A stretch of 64,000 nt of DNA from Corynebacterium diphtheriae (GTDB lineage Bacteria > Actinomycetota > Actinomycetes > Mycobacteriales > Mycobacteriaceae), in assembly GCF_001457455.1 (NCBI RefSeq), contig NZ_LN831026.1:1798001-1862000 (forward strand), read 5' to 3'. Position numbers and translations under genes: made by a program. Position 1 is the stretch's first letter. Each line of letters begins with the position of its first letter. Below are positions 39,474-47,709 of the stretch, one piece after another. The notes under the pieces were generated by a model, which searched no databases, was not told the DNA's origin, and saw nothing but the letters and a program-made list of their open reading frames with translations.

Positions 39474-40484
39474 ATGTCTAATTCTTCTTCTCGTTCTGTC
39501 CTTGTCACTCGTTCAGAGTCCGGTGAGATTTCTACTCAGCTGGTTGCGGCAGACGCTTCGCATGTTAATGACGGCGACGTGCTAATTGATGTCGCGTTCT
39601 CGTCGTTGAATTTCAAGGACGGCATGGCTTTGGAGGGCAACCGTGGTGTTGCGCGCACGTTCCCGCTGGTTCCAGGCATTGATGCCGTGGGCGTTGTGGT
39701 GGAGTCGGCTTCGGATCGTTTTGCTGTGGGCGACAAGGTTGTTGCTAATGGTGAGGGCCTAGGCGAGTTCCGCCATGGTGGTTATACCGCTCAGCAGCGG
39801 TTGCATTCGGAGGCTACGGTTGCGTTGCCGGCTGCGTTTTCGATGCGTCAGGCTGCCGCGATTGGTACGGCCGGCTACACGGCTGCGCTGTGCGTGAATG
39901 CGCTGATTAAACATGGCGTGAAGCCGGAGGATGGTCCGATTTTGGTGACGGGTGCTACAGGTGGCGTGGGTTCTATTGCGGTGCATTTGTTGGCGCAGCG
40001 CGGGTATTCGATTGTGGCGTCGACAGGCCGTGTGGAAGAGCATGGTAACTATTTGCGGGCGCTGGGCGCTGGTGAGGTGATTGATCGTGCCACGTTGAGC
40101 GAGAAGTCGAAGCCGCTGCAGAAGGCTGTGTATGCGGGCGTGGTGGATTGTGTTGGTTCGCATACGTTGGTTAATGCGTGTGCGCAGACGATGTGGGGTG
40201 GCATTGTTACTGCGTGTGGCCTTGCGCAGGGTCCGGATCTTCCAGGCACGGTGTTGCCGTTTATTTTGCGTGGTGTGTCCTTGGTGGGCGTGGATTCGGT
40301 GAATGCACCGTTGGCATTACGCGAGGAGGCTTGGGCGCTGTTGGCAGAGACTATCGACGTCTCCGTGTTGGAGTCGCTTACAACAACGGTGGGTCTTGAT
40401 GGTGTGATTGAGGCGGGTGCGCAGTTGTTGCGCAATGAGCGCCATGGTCGCACTGTGGTGGTTGTTAACCCAGACGCTGAGTAA
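39474..40484 (+). CDS. Medium-chain quinone oxidoreductase, AcuI/YhdH type
   Basis: This 336-residue NADPH-dependent reductase has a GroES-like amino-terminal domain (NFKDGMALEGNRGVARTFPL, VPGIDAVGVVVES, VGDKVVANGEGLGEFRHGGY) and a Rossmann domain with VTGATGGVGSIAVHLLAQRG. There are no structural zinc cysteines, as expected for this branch. The LNFKDG and GLGE-HGGY segments match acryloyl-CoA reductase AcuI. The start ATG 39474 lies 7 bases after a -10-like TACTTT and lacks a ribosome site. cmrA follows 59 bases later. The physiological substrate is uncertain. Confidence 0.85.
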   Translation: MSNSSSRSVLVTRSESGEISTQLVAADASHVNDGDVLIDVAFSSLNFKDGMALEGNRGVARTFPLVPGIDAVGVVVESASDRFAVGDKVVANGEGLGEFRHGGYTAQQRLHSEATVALPAAFSMRQAAAIGTAGYTAALCVNALIKHGVKPEDGPILVTGATGGVGSIAVHLLAQRGYSIVASTGRVEEHGNYLRALGAGEVIDRATLSEKSKPLQKAVYAGVVDCVGSHTLVNACAQTMWGGIVTACGLAQGPDLPGTVLPFILRGVSLVGVDSVNAPLALREEAWALLAETIDVSVLESLTTTVGLDGVIEAGAQLLRNERHGRTVVVVNPDAE

Positions 40485-40543
40485 GTCCGTAGGATGTGGG
40501 AGAGTTCTATCTTTCCTACATCCTCGACTTTTTCGGAGGCATC

Positions 40544-41344
40544 ATGGCTCTTCCTTCTCCATCTGTTCATGCGTTTGCTGTTGTTACGGGCGCTAGTCAA
40601 GGTATTGGACGTGCGATGGCTCGGGATTTGGCGCGGATGGGCCATAATGTGTTGTTGGTTGCTCGGCGCGAGGATGTGCTGCGCGAGTTGGCGGATCAGT
40701 TGATGGCTGACCACAGCGTGGTGGCTGAGGTGTACCCGTGTGATTTGGCTGATGCTGATGATTTGCGTGGTCTTGTTGCGGAGTTGCAGGGCCGTGAGGT
40801 CAACATCATTGTTAATTCCGCCGGTATTGCTAGTTTTGGCCCGTTTATGGATCAGGATTGGCAGTATGAGTCGAAGCAGTTTGATTTGAATGCTCGGGCG
40901 GTTTTTGAACTCACTCATGCGGTGTTGCCGGGGATGGTGGCGCGGAAGTCGGGGGCGATTTGTAATGTAGGCTCGGCTGCGGGCAATGTGCCGATTCCGA
41001 ATAATGCGACGTATGTGTTAACTAAGGCGGGGGTGAATGCGTTTACGGAGGCGTTGCATTATGAACTGCGGAAGTCGGGGGTGACGTGTACGTTGTTGGC
41101 GCCGGGGCCGGTGCGTGAGGCTGTGATTCCGGATGCGGAGAAGTCGATTGTGGATCGCGTTGTGCCGGATTTCTTGTGGACGACCTATGAGTCTTGTTCG
41201 AGGGAAACGTTGGAGGCGATGGCGTCGAATAGGCGTCGTGTGGTGCCAGGGCCTCTGTCGAAGATGATGAATGTGGTGTCGTTGGTGGCACCTACGGCCG
41301 TGTTGGCGCCTGTGATGGGGTGGTTCTACGCCAAGATGGCGTAG
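40544..41344 (+). CDS. cmrA: Short-chain reductase, CmrA-type mycolate precursor reductase
   Basis: This 266-residue SDR has the NADPH motif VVTGASQGIGRAMARDLARM, the NSAG strand IIVNSAGIASFG, a catalytic serine in NVGSAAGNVP and the pair Tyr-x-x-x-Lys in TYVLTKAGVNAF. A hydrophobic C-terminal segment (VVSLVAPTAVLAPVMGWFY) suggests membrane association. The position directly before orn equals Rv2509 (cmrA) near Rv2511 (orn), and the C. glutamicum homologue reduces the beta-keto group of the newly made mycolate. CGGAGG lies before ATG 40544. It ties in with the FAS-I at 50-59 kb: both serve the mycolic acid envelope. Confidence 0.87.
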   Translation: MALPSPSVHAFAVVTGASQGIGRAMARDLARMGHNVLLVARREDVLRELADQLMADHSVVAEVYPCDLADADDLRGLVAELQGREVNIIVNSAGIASFGPFMDQDWQYESKQFDLNARAVFELTHAVLPGMVARKSGAICNVGSAAGNVPIPNNATYVLTKAGVNAFTEALHYELRKSGVTCTLLAPGPVREAVIPDAEKSIVDRVVPDFLWTTYESCSRETLEAMASNRRRVVPGPLSKMMNVVSLVAPTAVLAPVMGWFYAKMA

Positions 41345-41349
41345 AGGGG

Positions 41350-41355
41350 TAGCGT
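41350..41355 (+). promoter_or_regulatory. Possible -10 element of orn (leaderless)
   Basis: TAGCGT is followed by 7 bases and the orn ATG at 41363; no ribosome site lies between. Confidence 0.35.
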
Positions 41356-41362
41356 TATCGAC

Positions 41363-41995
41363 ATGGTAGAAACTGTTCACCCGAAAAATGATCGTTTAGT
41401 GTGGATTGACCTTGAGATGACTGGCCTTGAGTTGGATCGCCATGTCATTGTGGAGGCTGCTGCGCTTATTACGGATGCGGATCTCAACATAATCGGCGAG
41501 GGCGTGGATCTGGTGGTTCATGCTACGCCTGAGCAGTTGGCCGAGATGGATGACTTTGTGACCACGATGCATACGTCGTCTGGCCTGTTGGAGGAGATTA
41601 AGGCTTCGACTGTTTCTTTGCGGGAGGCAGAGGATGCGGTGTTGGCGTTGATTGCGCAGCATTGCGATCCGGAGCATCCGGCGCCGTTGGCGGGTAATTC
41701 GATTGCGACGGATCGTTCGTTTATTCGTGCTCAGATGCCGCGGTTGGACAAGGCGTTGCATTACCGCATGGTGGATGTGTCTTCGTTGAAGGAGTTGTCG
41801 CGCCGTTGGGCGCCGCGTGTGTATTTTAATCAGCCTGATAAGGGGATGGCGCATCGCGCGTTGGCGGATATTGTGGAGTCGATTCGTGAGTTGGATTATT
41901 ACCGTCGCGCGTGGCTTATTAGCGATCCAACTGCTGAAGATGCAGAGGCCGCTAAGGCCGATGCAACAGCCTCTTACCAGCAGTTTTTGCAATAA
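41363..41995 (+). CDS. orn: Oligoribonuclease
   Basis: This 210-residue DEDDh exonuclease degrades RNA dinucleotides and pGpG. Exo I is [20 protein letters not shown] (the D and E ligands), Exo II is in [20 protein letters not shown], and Exo III with its histidine is in [18 protein letters not shown]. The C-terminal tail is acidic and alanine-rich. It lies 18 bases downstream of cmrA. tRNA-His follows on the same strand. Confidence 0.95.
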   Translation: MVETVHPKNDRLVWIDLEMTGLELDRHVIVEAAALITDADLNIIGEGVDLVVHATPEQLAEMDDFVTTMHTSSGLLEEIKASTVSLREAEDAVLALIAQHCDPEHPAPLAGNSIATDRSFIRAQMPRLDKALHYRMVDVSSLKELSRRWAPRVYFNQPDKGMAHRALADIVESIRELDYYRRAWLISDPTAEDAEAAKADATASYQQFLQ

Positions 41996-42043
41996 TCGGT
42001 TTGTGGGTTAATATTGTCACCGTTGCTTAAGCAAGCAGCAAAT

Positions 42044-42117
42044 GGTGGCTGTAGTTCAGCTGGTAGAGCACCAGGTTGTGATCCTGGGTGTCGCGGGTTC
42101 GAGCCCCGTCAGCCACC
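42044..42117 (+). tRNA. tRNA-His (anticodon GTG)
   Basis: The acceptor GTGGCTG/CAGCCAC has an extra G in front, the tRNA-His mark. Anticodon loop TTGTGAT in stem CAGG/CCTG, T-loop GGTTCGAGCCC. Confidence 0.95.
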
Positions 42118-42124
42118 CCGATTG

Positions 42125-42157
42125 AAAACCCTCGAGTATTTATGGCTCGGGGGTTTT
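42125..42157 (+). terminator. Terminator of tRNA-His
   Basis: AAAACCCTCGAG pairs with CTCGGGGGTTTT (one T-G pair), 8 bases after the tRNA. It abuts the -10 element of the next gene. Confidence 0.88.
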
Positions 42158-42160
42158 CGC

Positions 42161-42166
42161 TATACT
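42161..42166 (+). promoter_or_regulatory. -10 element of the DapA-family gene (leaderless)
   Basis: TATACT is followed by 6 bases and the ATG at 42173. Its -35 region falls inside the tRNA-His terminator hairpin. Confidence 0.55.
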
Positions 42167-42172
42167 GCCCCA

Positions 42173-43003
42173 ATGATCAATGCCAAGGTTCATGTTGCCG
42201 TTCCGACCGCGTTTTATGCGGATGAGTCGTTGAATATTTCTGCCACGTTGGCCCATGCGCAGTATTTGCTGGATCACCAGATTGAGTCGGTGATGTTGTG
42301 TGGTTCGACGGGTGAGCAACATAGCCTTGATCTTGATGAGAAGATTGCGCTTGCCCGCGCGGTGGATCGCGCTGAGTGGCCACAGGGTGCGGAGATCATT
42401 TTTGGTGTTTCGGCGATTCGACAAAGTCACGCGGTGCGCTTAGCGCAGGTGGTGGCGCAGTGCGAGCGTATCGACGCCATCTTGGTGGGGTTCCCACCGT
42501 ATATTCGTCCGACTCAGGACCAGGCGCGTCGTTTTGTTACTGCGATTACTCAGACGGCTGGTAAACCTGCGATTATTTACAACAATCCGGCGCGCACGGG
42601 TTTTGATGCTAGCGCTAGTACGTTGGCGCAATTGTGCATGCTGCCGGATGTGATCGGTGTGAAGGATCCTGGTGGTGCGCCGAAGTTGGCGGAGGTTTCT
42701 CGTGAGATTGCGCCGTTTCGGGCGCGGTATTACGCCGGTGGCGAGTTGGATCTGCATGCGAAGGTGGCGCATGGCTATACGTATTTGTCGTCTATCGTGG
42801 GCAATATTGCACCGGAGGAGACAGTGGCGTGGTTTAATGCGCTGCGCCACGGTGAAGAGTATGAGAGCAGTTCTCGGTTGCAGGAGCTTATCGACCAGCT
42901 CTTTGCCCACCACCCTATTCAGTTCTTGAAAGAAAAAATATCGGCCCAAGAGGGTATCAACATGGGGTCATGTCGTCTTCCTCTTGGACCAATTGCGGAT
43001 TAA
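42173..43003 (+). CDS. Dihydrodipicolinate synthase / N-acetylneuraminate lyase family protein
   Basis: The protein is a 276-residue TIM barrel. The family motif GSTGEQHSL is at about 44-52, Tyr136 lies in IIYNNPARTGFD, and the Schiff-base lysine is Lys164 in VIGVKDPGGAPK. GSTGE rather than GTTGE, and NNPARTG rather than NVPSRTG, make it an outgroup to true lysine-pathway DapA. It may be a second DapA or an aldolase/lyase for another keto acid. It stands alone, with a leaderless-type promoter immediately after tRNA-His. It ends one base before the stop of the convergent L,D-transpeptidase gene. Confidence 0.85.
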   Translation: MINAKVHVAVPTAFYADESLNISATLAHAQYLLDHQIESVMLCGSTGEQHSLDLDEKIALARAVDRAEWPQGAEIIFGVSAIRQSHAVRLAQVVAQCERIDAILVGFPPYIRPTQDQARRFVTAITQTAGKPAIIYNNPARTGFDASASTLAQLCMLPDVIGVKDPGGAPKLAEVSREIAPFRARYYAGGELDLHAKVAHGYTYLSSIVGNIAPEETVAWFNALRHGEEYESSSRLQELIDQLFAHHPIQFLKEKISAQEGINMGSCRLPLGPIAD

Positions 43004-44170
43004 TTAACCGTTGGCGTTGCCGGCCTTCCACGTTGCCCAGTCGATGTTCCAGTCTCCGAGGCCGTCGTAGCCGTTCAGGGTGCCACCGATGGTGTTTTGT
43101 ACGCGGACGATGTCGCCTCGTTTGACGTAGTTCTGGAACCACGCGGCGTTGTCGGTGCTCACGTTGATGCAGCCGTGGGAGGTGTTGCTGCTCCCCTGCG
43201 CCCACACGGACCAAGGTGCTGCGTGGACGTAGATGCCGGAGTAGGACATTTGCGTGGCAAATTTCACCTCTGTGCGGTAGCCACCGTCGTTGTGGGCTAG
43301 GCCGTAGGTTTCGGAGTCCATGATTAGCGAGGGGTTTTTGTCGCCGATGGTGTAAATACCGTTTGGCGTTGGCCACTTGTTGGCGCCCATGGAGACGGGC
43401 ATGGAGTTGACCTGTTGGCCGTTTTTGTAGATCACCATGGTCTTGGTGGCATCATCGGCTACAGCCTCAACGCGGTCGCCGATGGCGAAGGTGGCGGAGT
43501 TGTCATTGTCGCCGTAGATTCCATTGCCCAAGTCTTTGCCGTAGAGGTCAGCTTTGACAGTGACTTGGGTGCCAGGCTCCCAGAAGTGTTCGGGGCGCCA
43601 GCGAACCTCGTAGGGGCTGATCCAGAAGAATGCGCCTTCTACAGCCGGCTCGGTGGTGATTTTGACGGCGTCTTCAACAGCCTTGCGGTCGTTGACCACG
43701 TAGTCGAAGCGCAGCGCGATGACTTGGGCTACGCCCACGGTGGCGCCGTCGAGAGGCGCAAGCGACGCGAAGGCTTGGCCGTCGGGGACCACGGTGGTGA
43801 ACTCCGTGGTGGTTTTCTCCCCGTTACGGTCGGTGGCCACCACGGTATAGCTACGCGAGTAGCCAAGAGGTTCGGCGGTGCGCCAGGAACGGGCGTCGGC
43901 CGCCATCTCCCCTTCGACGACCTTGCCGTTCTCGTTGGTCATGGTGACATCAGATAGACCCTCGCCGAGGGACTTCACCACCACGGGGTCCGCAGGGTTT
44001 ACCTTGGACGCCCCATCCGACACACTCACAACGGGTGCCGGTTTCTTTTCTACAGTCGTCGAGGCCGCTTGTTCTTTTTCTGGGCTTGCCAAATCAATCG
44101 TGCATCCCGTTACCCCGAGCGCGAGGCCCGCCACTAGGGCGACCACCCGCACATAACAGCGCTTGCTCAC
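43004..44170 (-). CDS. L,D-transpeptidase lipoprotein (LdtMt2-type)
   Basis: The protein has 388 residues. The signal peptide VVALVAGLALGVTGC ends in a lipobox, so it is a lipoprotein facing the wall. Two Ig-like domains follow (about 45-250, GSKVNPADP-like start, ATDRNGEKTTTEFTTVVPDG). The YkuD catalytic domain (about 260-380) has the active motif SHGCINVSTDNAAW. It makes 3-3 cross-links in peptidoglycan and is carbapenem-sensitive in relatives. In order (after orn, before bcp-acpS-fas) it corresponds to Rv2518c, LdtMt2. GTG 44170 is chosen for GAGGG 6 bases upstream; a GTG just before it is an alternative. Confidence 0.92.
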   Translation of the reverse strand: MSKRCYVRVVALVAGLALGVTGCTIDLASPEKEQAASTTVEKKPAPVVSVSDGASKVNPADPVVVKSLGEGLSDVTMTNENGKVVEGEMAADARSWRTAEPLGYSRSYTVVATDRNGEKTTTEFTTVVPDGQAFASLAPLDGATVGVAQVIALRFDYVVNDRKAVEDAVKITTEPAVEGAFFWISPYEVRWRPEHFWEPGTQVTVKADLYGKDLGNGIYGDNDNSATFAIGDRVEAVADDATKTMVIYKNGQQVNSMPVSMGANKWPTPNGIYTIGDKNPSLIMDSETYGLAHNDGGYRTEVKFATQMSYSGIYVHAAPWSVWAQGSSNTSHGCINVSTDNAAWFQNYVKRGDIVRVQNTIGGTLNGYDGLGDWNIDWATWKAGNANG

Positions 44171-44387
44171 CACTGTCCCTCTTCTCTTATTACTAAGCCG
44201 TTCGACCGCGCATAACCCGCGAAGACAACAGGTTTCCATCCTATGCTCTAGAGCCATTGCCACCTAGGTCACCTGACGCTTTGTTGCTACATCGTTATCG
44301 AACAAACCCACCCCGAGCGTTACCGACCACCCCTTTATACAAACAACAACAAACAAACCCCCAAAAATATGCCCCTGAGCAGGCGAT

Positions 44388-44416
44388 TTTACATATTTCT
44401 TGCACCGCGTTATATT
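44388..44416 (+). promoter_or_regulatory. Promoter of tRNA-Lys
   Basis: TTTACA, a 17-base spacer, then TATATT (44411-44416). The predicted start is about 39 bases before the tRNA. This is a close match to sigma-A consensus. Confidence 0.65.
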
Positions 44417-44461
44417 TATCTCCGTTGCCAACGCAGCCCAGAGGGACTGCAAAGCAAAGAA

Positions 44462-44534
<73 letters not shown>

Positions 44535-44539
44535 CAGAA

Positions 44540-44581
44540 AACCCCAGCTAGAACGGAACACCACTTCCACTAGCTGGGGTT
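44540..44581 (+). terminator. Terminator of tRNA-Lys
   Basis: AACCCCAGCTA pairs perfectly with TAGCTGGGGTT and is followed by ATTTTGC. Confidence 0.88.
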
Positions 44582-44768
44582 ATTTTGCATCTTACAGCAT
44601 CCAGCACGCTCGGCCACAATCCTAGACCACTGCCCCGCTTCTTTTCGACACGCACCGCCACCATTCCACGCTAGGACTTTAAGGCCCTTTATGCTTGCCT
44701 TGATATCGCCCCCACCTCGCATTAGACACTCACTGCCGTAGTTCATGCCACACCACCCCATGGAGCCA

Positions 44769-44924
44769 GCTTTCACCGGATTTGGTATGGAAAGTCGATG
44801 CCACGAGGGTGTTACGGGGTAACGACAGGACACACCCCCGTCTTAGGTACCCACGGCCAGCACTTCACACCAAATCACCCCAAACAGCCGGTTTTCACCA
44901 GATTTGGTGTGAAGTCACGGCCAA
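44769..44924. repeat. Inverted repeat with a third, degenerate copy
   Basis: ACTTCACACCAAATC (44862-44876) is the exact inverse of GATTTGGTGTGAAGT (44901-44915), with flanking GGCC on both sides (44855, 44919). A related direct copy, TTTCACCGGATTTGGTATGG, starts about 44771. The surrounding region 44582-44935 has no convincing gene. Confidence 0.6.
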
Positions 44925-44935
44925 AATTACCCCAC

Positions 44936-45460
44936 CTACCCCCGCTCCAGATAGTCACTGGGCAGCACCTTGAATTCTATAAAGGGTTGCGCAATACCCA
45001 TCTCAAGGATCGGATTGTGCTTGAGGCGCTCCAACTCCCCAGAGCACCTGCGCACCCAGTGTCGGCCTTTCGCATCCGTGAATGCAACCTCTACTCCTGG
45101 CCGCCTACACATTCCTCCCCAACCGCTTCCGATATTGACCACATGAGTTCCAGGCGGAAGCACATGACAGGCGTTTTTATTATGGGACGTCTTCACATCT
45201 TCGCCTTTTGTAGGCCCACTCCCAGCTTGGATCACTAGCGATACCACAATGTTGTAGATAGGCACATGCGAGCCATTTTGTATTTTTGCGTAGGTTTCTT
45301 GCTTATGTTCTCCGATGACCCATGCAGAAATTAAAGCCGCATGCGCTATCCGCTGTTCTTTTCTACGCGCACGATCACTGAGCGCTAATTGAATTAGTGC
45401 CGCCACTAGCGTGCCGACGGTTCCCAGCGAACCCACCCATGTAGCCAAGTCACCACTCAT
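44936..45460 (-). CDS. Membrane-anchored protein of unknown function
   Basis: The protein has 174 residues. One membrane helix near the start (LATWVGSLGTVGTLVAALIQ) is followed by a basic stop (SDRARRKEQR), then a soluble part with a beta-rich feel (SHVPIYNIVVSLVIQAGSG, VVNIGSGWGGMCRRPGVEVA, FTDAKGRHWVRRCSGELERL). ATG 45460 is chosen because AAGGGA lies 4-9 bases upstream; the helix begins just after it. Similar short proteins with an N-terminal helix and a domain of this kind occur in mobile or accessory regions of actinobacteria. It lies in the AT-rich accessory patch after tRNA-Lys. No function assigned. Confidence 0.7.
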   Translation of the reverse strand: MSGDLATWVGSLGTVGTLVAALIQLALSDRARRKEQRIAHAALISAWVIGEHKQETYAKIQNGSHVPIYNIVVSLVIQAGSGPTKGEDVKTSHNKNACHVLPPGTHVVNIGSGWGGMCRRPGVEVAFTDAKGRHWVRRCSGELERLKHNPILEMGIAQPFIEFKVLPSDYLERG

Positions 45461-45903
45461 GTTTTCCCTTAAAATCGGTCGTTTTCCTTCCGAAGAAGCA
45501 CTCCATACGTCACCAACTCCCAAAAGTAAGCCATTTCACATTATTAGTTCGTTGCCATTGACACATCCAAAACTCATTACCACCAAGCAACACACACCAT
45601 CACCAATACTTAAAACTGATTAAGCACTGTTAAGCACTATGTTTGGAAAAATACGATAACCCCCCACCCGCATTTCATTCACACACAGAGAAAACCGCGC
45701 AAACCATTGCAGTAAAAACGCTTACTCAATGTATAAATACATGTAAACATATCAATGGGTGCCATTTTATAGGTCCCAAGCGAAGCTAATAGCGGAAACT
45801 CTTTTTAATATCTAATTTAAAGTTAAACTTGCCCAATCAAAAGCATAGTTAGTTGCACCTAACTCGTGTATCTGTCGTATCTACCTAACCTACAGAGGAC
45901 ACA
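45461..45903. other. AT-rich gene-free stretch
   Basis: There is no open frame with coding character. It is markedly richer in A and T than its surroundings, with runs such as TTTTTAATATCTAATTTAAA. Two CCTAAC blocks about 35 bases apart (about 45857 and 45883) recall half-sites of iron-dependent DtxR but do not make a full operator. It probably held the promoter of the decayed secreted-protein gene that follows. Confidence 0.4.
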
Positions 45904-46430
45904 ACGAAGCTCTCCCCGAAGACAACAACCAAGCGCACCGCAGCCCTGCTTTGCGCATTTGCGACGGCCACCTCCTTTCGTCACAGTTACACCGGCATCC
46001 CGCGCAGATGAAGTAACCATGTGCAAAGACGTATCTCCTGCTGAAGTGCTCAATTTGAGCTAATCTCTGTTAAGCCTTCTTGGCCTGCAAATAAACGCCC
46101 AACAAAAACAACACTCTTACTTACAACCTCAATTTCACTAATCTCGCTTATATAGGAGCAAGTGATGTTGCGACGCTAAACGCAAATATCGAGGTAACAT
46201 CTGAGGTTGATTCCATAATTGGCAAAAGGCAACTAGCAGCTGTTCCGTTTGTTGCAGAGAAGGCCACGGCTGTTTACGAGCACACGCTTTCCAAGTTCGA
46301 AATTGAAAGAAACTTCGTAGACAATCGTTTCTCTTTTGATTTCACAACAGAATTGCCTCATCATACTCTGCGCAAGAGTTACAAAGAAACTGCGATCACC
46401 TTAGATTCCTCCGATTTGAATCGGGTTGCG
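45904..46430 (+). pseudogene. Decayed gene for a secreted protein
   Basis: A broken frame starts with ACG at 45904, which replaces an expected ATG; GAGG lies 5 bases upstream. It reads KLSPKTTTKRTAALLCAFAT, then shifts by one base near 45977 to FVTVTPASRADEV, a typical signal peptide with cleavage after ASRA. Stops follow near 46060 and 46100. An open stretch resumes (NLAYIGASDVATLNANIEV, AVYEHTLSKFEIERNFVDNR, SFDFTTELPHHTLRKSYKET) until the insertion-sequence remnant cuts it at about 46430. The pieces suggest a surface or secreted protein; the family is not recognised. Confidence 0.65.
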
Positions 46431-47120
46431 TCCTTTAGTGTGGTGTATCTGTTACCCGCGGTAAGCCTCGTGCCGGTGCATAACAAGGCGACCATCGCGG
46501 GTACTTTTCGAATCAACTCTTACCTATCTTCGAAAAGGAAGTAACCCGCGATGGCCACTGACCCTCATCATATCGACCCGACCGCGTATCTGGAAGAATT
46601 TCTCACTCAGGCCTCCCCTGACTTGATGCGGCAGATGCTTAGTGATTTCATCAACCACATTCTCTCCACCCAAGCTGACAGTGTGTGCGGCGCCGATTAC
46701 GCCACCGTTTCTGCATCCCCGCACCAACACCCGCAACGAGCGCGCGCTTACCACCGTAATAGCGACGCGTTACCTTAAGGGCGTATCCACGAGGAGGATG
46801 AACGACTTGGTGGCCACCCTAGGTATTAGCAACCTGTCCAAATCGCAGGTATCTGACATGGCCAAAGAACTCGACATGATGGTCGCCGACTTTCGCACCA
46901 GACCACTCGATTCTGGACCGTACTACTACCTGTCATGTGACGCATTGACCATGAAAGTCCGCGAGGGCGGACGCGTGGTTACAACCAGCGTGCTTATCGC
47001 TACCGGCGTCAACAACGACGGCTACCGCGAACTACTAGGAATGCAGGTCGCCACATCAGAATCCGTGGAATCATGGACCGGGTTCTTCCAAGACCTCAAA
47101 ACCCGCGGACTCGGCGAGGT
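46430..47120 (+). mobile_element. Remnant of an IS256-family (Mutator-type) insertion sequence
   Basis: The left boundary is placed near 46430, where the secreted-protein reading stops and a non-coding lead of about 120 bases to the transposase begins. The right end and the last half of the transposase are missing; similarity stops near 47115. I could not identify terminal inverted repeats or a target duplication, so both boundaries are approximate. Confidence 0.65.
46551..47120 (+). pseudogene. IS256-family transposase, frameshifted, internally deleted and truncated
   Basis: It starts ATDPHHIDPTAYLEEFLTQ with AAAAGGAAG upstream and reads to ADSVCGADYATVSA. Then one base shift near 46716 moves the frame to HPRTNTRN, directly joined at about 46735 to ERALTTVIATRYLKGVSTRR. 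The roughly 35 residues normally between these motifs are deleted. The frame continues through LSKSQVSDMAKELD, FRTRPLDSGPYYYLSCDALT and KVREGG to WTGFFQDLKTRGL and then breaks off. Part of the catalytic DDE region, including a DALT aspartate, remains, but the second Asp and the Glu are lost. It cannot be active. Confidence 0.85.
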
Positions 47121-47256
47121 TTAATTGTTCTAACTAGGAGCTGCGGCGTGTTTCTTGTCATCAATTGCTTTTGCAGGAGTAGTGATAAATTTATCTTCTT
47201 TTCCACCAAGAACTTGACACGCTTCTTGAAGCCTATGCGTTGCTAGAGTGGGCCAC
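47121..47256. other. Short gap between IS remnant and the PncA-like gene
   Basis: On the minus strand an open tail reads EACQVLGGKEDKFITTPAKA, then IDDKKHAAAPS and a stop. It could be the end of a lost gene, but no start or upstream part remains. The plus-strand end holds TAGAGT (47244-47249), a probable -10 element 7 bases before the PncA-like ATG. Confidence 0.35.
47244..47249 (+). promoter_or_regulatory. Probable -10 element of the PncA-like gene (leaderless)
   Basis: TAGAGT is followed by 7 bases and ATG 47257; no ribosome site. Confidence 0.4.
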
Positions 47257-47706
47257 ATGAATGCACTTCTTATTATCGATATCCACGCCAACTCCCCTGC
47301 CCCCGAGGCCACCGAGATCACCCACGCCATCGCCCTACATCTCGGCCAGCACCGCGGCGACTACTCCCACGTCATCGTAGCTCTTCAAGGCACTATCGCC
47401 GATGAGCTAGCCGGTACTACCTTTGGCAATCAATTCATTAAAGACCCCGCCACCCAGGCCTTATCCGCTTTTGAGCGCACAGATGCCACCGGCACCAAAC
47501 TCGGCGACTGGCTCCGTGCCAACAACATAGATCGCCTCGACGTTGTAGGCCTTGGCACCGAACTCGGCATTCGCTCCAGCGTGTTAGACGCACTCGCCCA
47601 AGGATTTGATGTGCACGTGCACAAAAAACTCTGCGCTGCCGTATCACACGACAACGCCCGCGCTGCCTATAACGAAATGGACATGTGCGGGGCGTTATTC
47701 GAATAA
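47257..47706 (+). CDS. Isochorismatase/nicotinamidase-fold protein lacking catalytic residues
   Basis: The protein has 149 residues, against about 185 for actinobacterial PncA. It keeps the fold: ALLIIDIHANSPAPE at the start, the segment ALSAFERTDATGTKLGDWLR (PncA has SGFEGTDENGTPLLNWLR), and VVGLGTELGIRSSVLDAL. In PncA the last reads VVGIATDHCVRQTA; here Cys is replaced by Gly. The roughly 30-residue loop with the metal-binding Asp and His residues is missing. The first Asp and a candidate Lys (FIKDPA) remain. It should not deamidate nicotinamide or activate pyrazinamide. A GTG at 47248 is an alternative start. It may be a decaying gene or a repurposed binding protein. Confidence 0.82.
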   Translation: MNALLIIDIHANSPAPEATEITHAIALHLGQHRGDYSHVIVALQGTIADELAGTTFGNQFIKDPATQALSAFERTDATGTKLGDWLRANNIDRLDVVGLGTELGIRSSVLDALAQGFDVHVHKKLCAAVSHDNARAAYNEMDMCGALFE

Positions 47707-47709
47707 GAG

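Noticed and set aside
44570..44833. Minus-strand frame of 87 codons after tRNA-Lys
   Set aside because: Overlaps the tRNA terminator stem and the repeat region, has no ribosome site and no coding character.
44798..45238. Plus-strand frame of 146 codons
   Set aside because: Runs through the inverted repeat and antisense to the better supported membrane-protein gene.
45850..45895. DtxR (iron) operator before the decayed secreted gene
   Set aside because: Only half-sites (CCTAAC) match; about 11 of 19 positions is not enough for a call.
47130..47330. Minus-strand frame of 66 codons
   Set aside because: Overlaps the PncA-like gene in antisense; only its last 30 codons lie in unassigned DNA and have no start.
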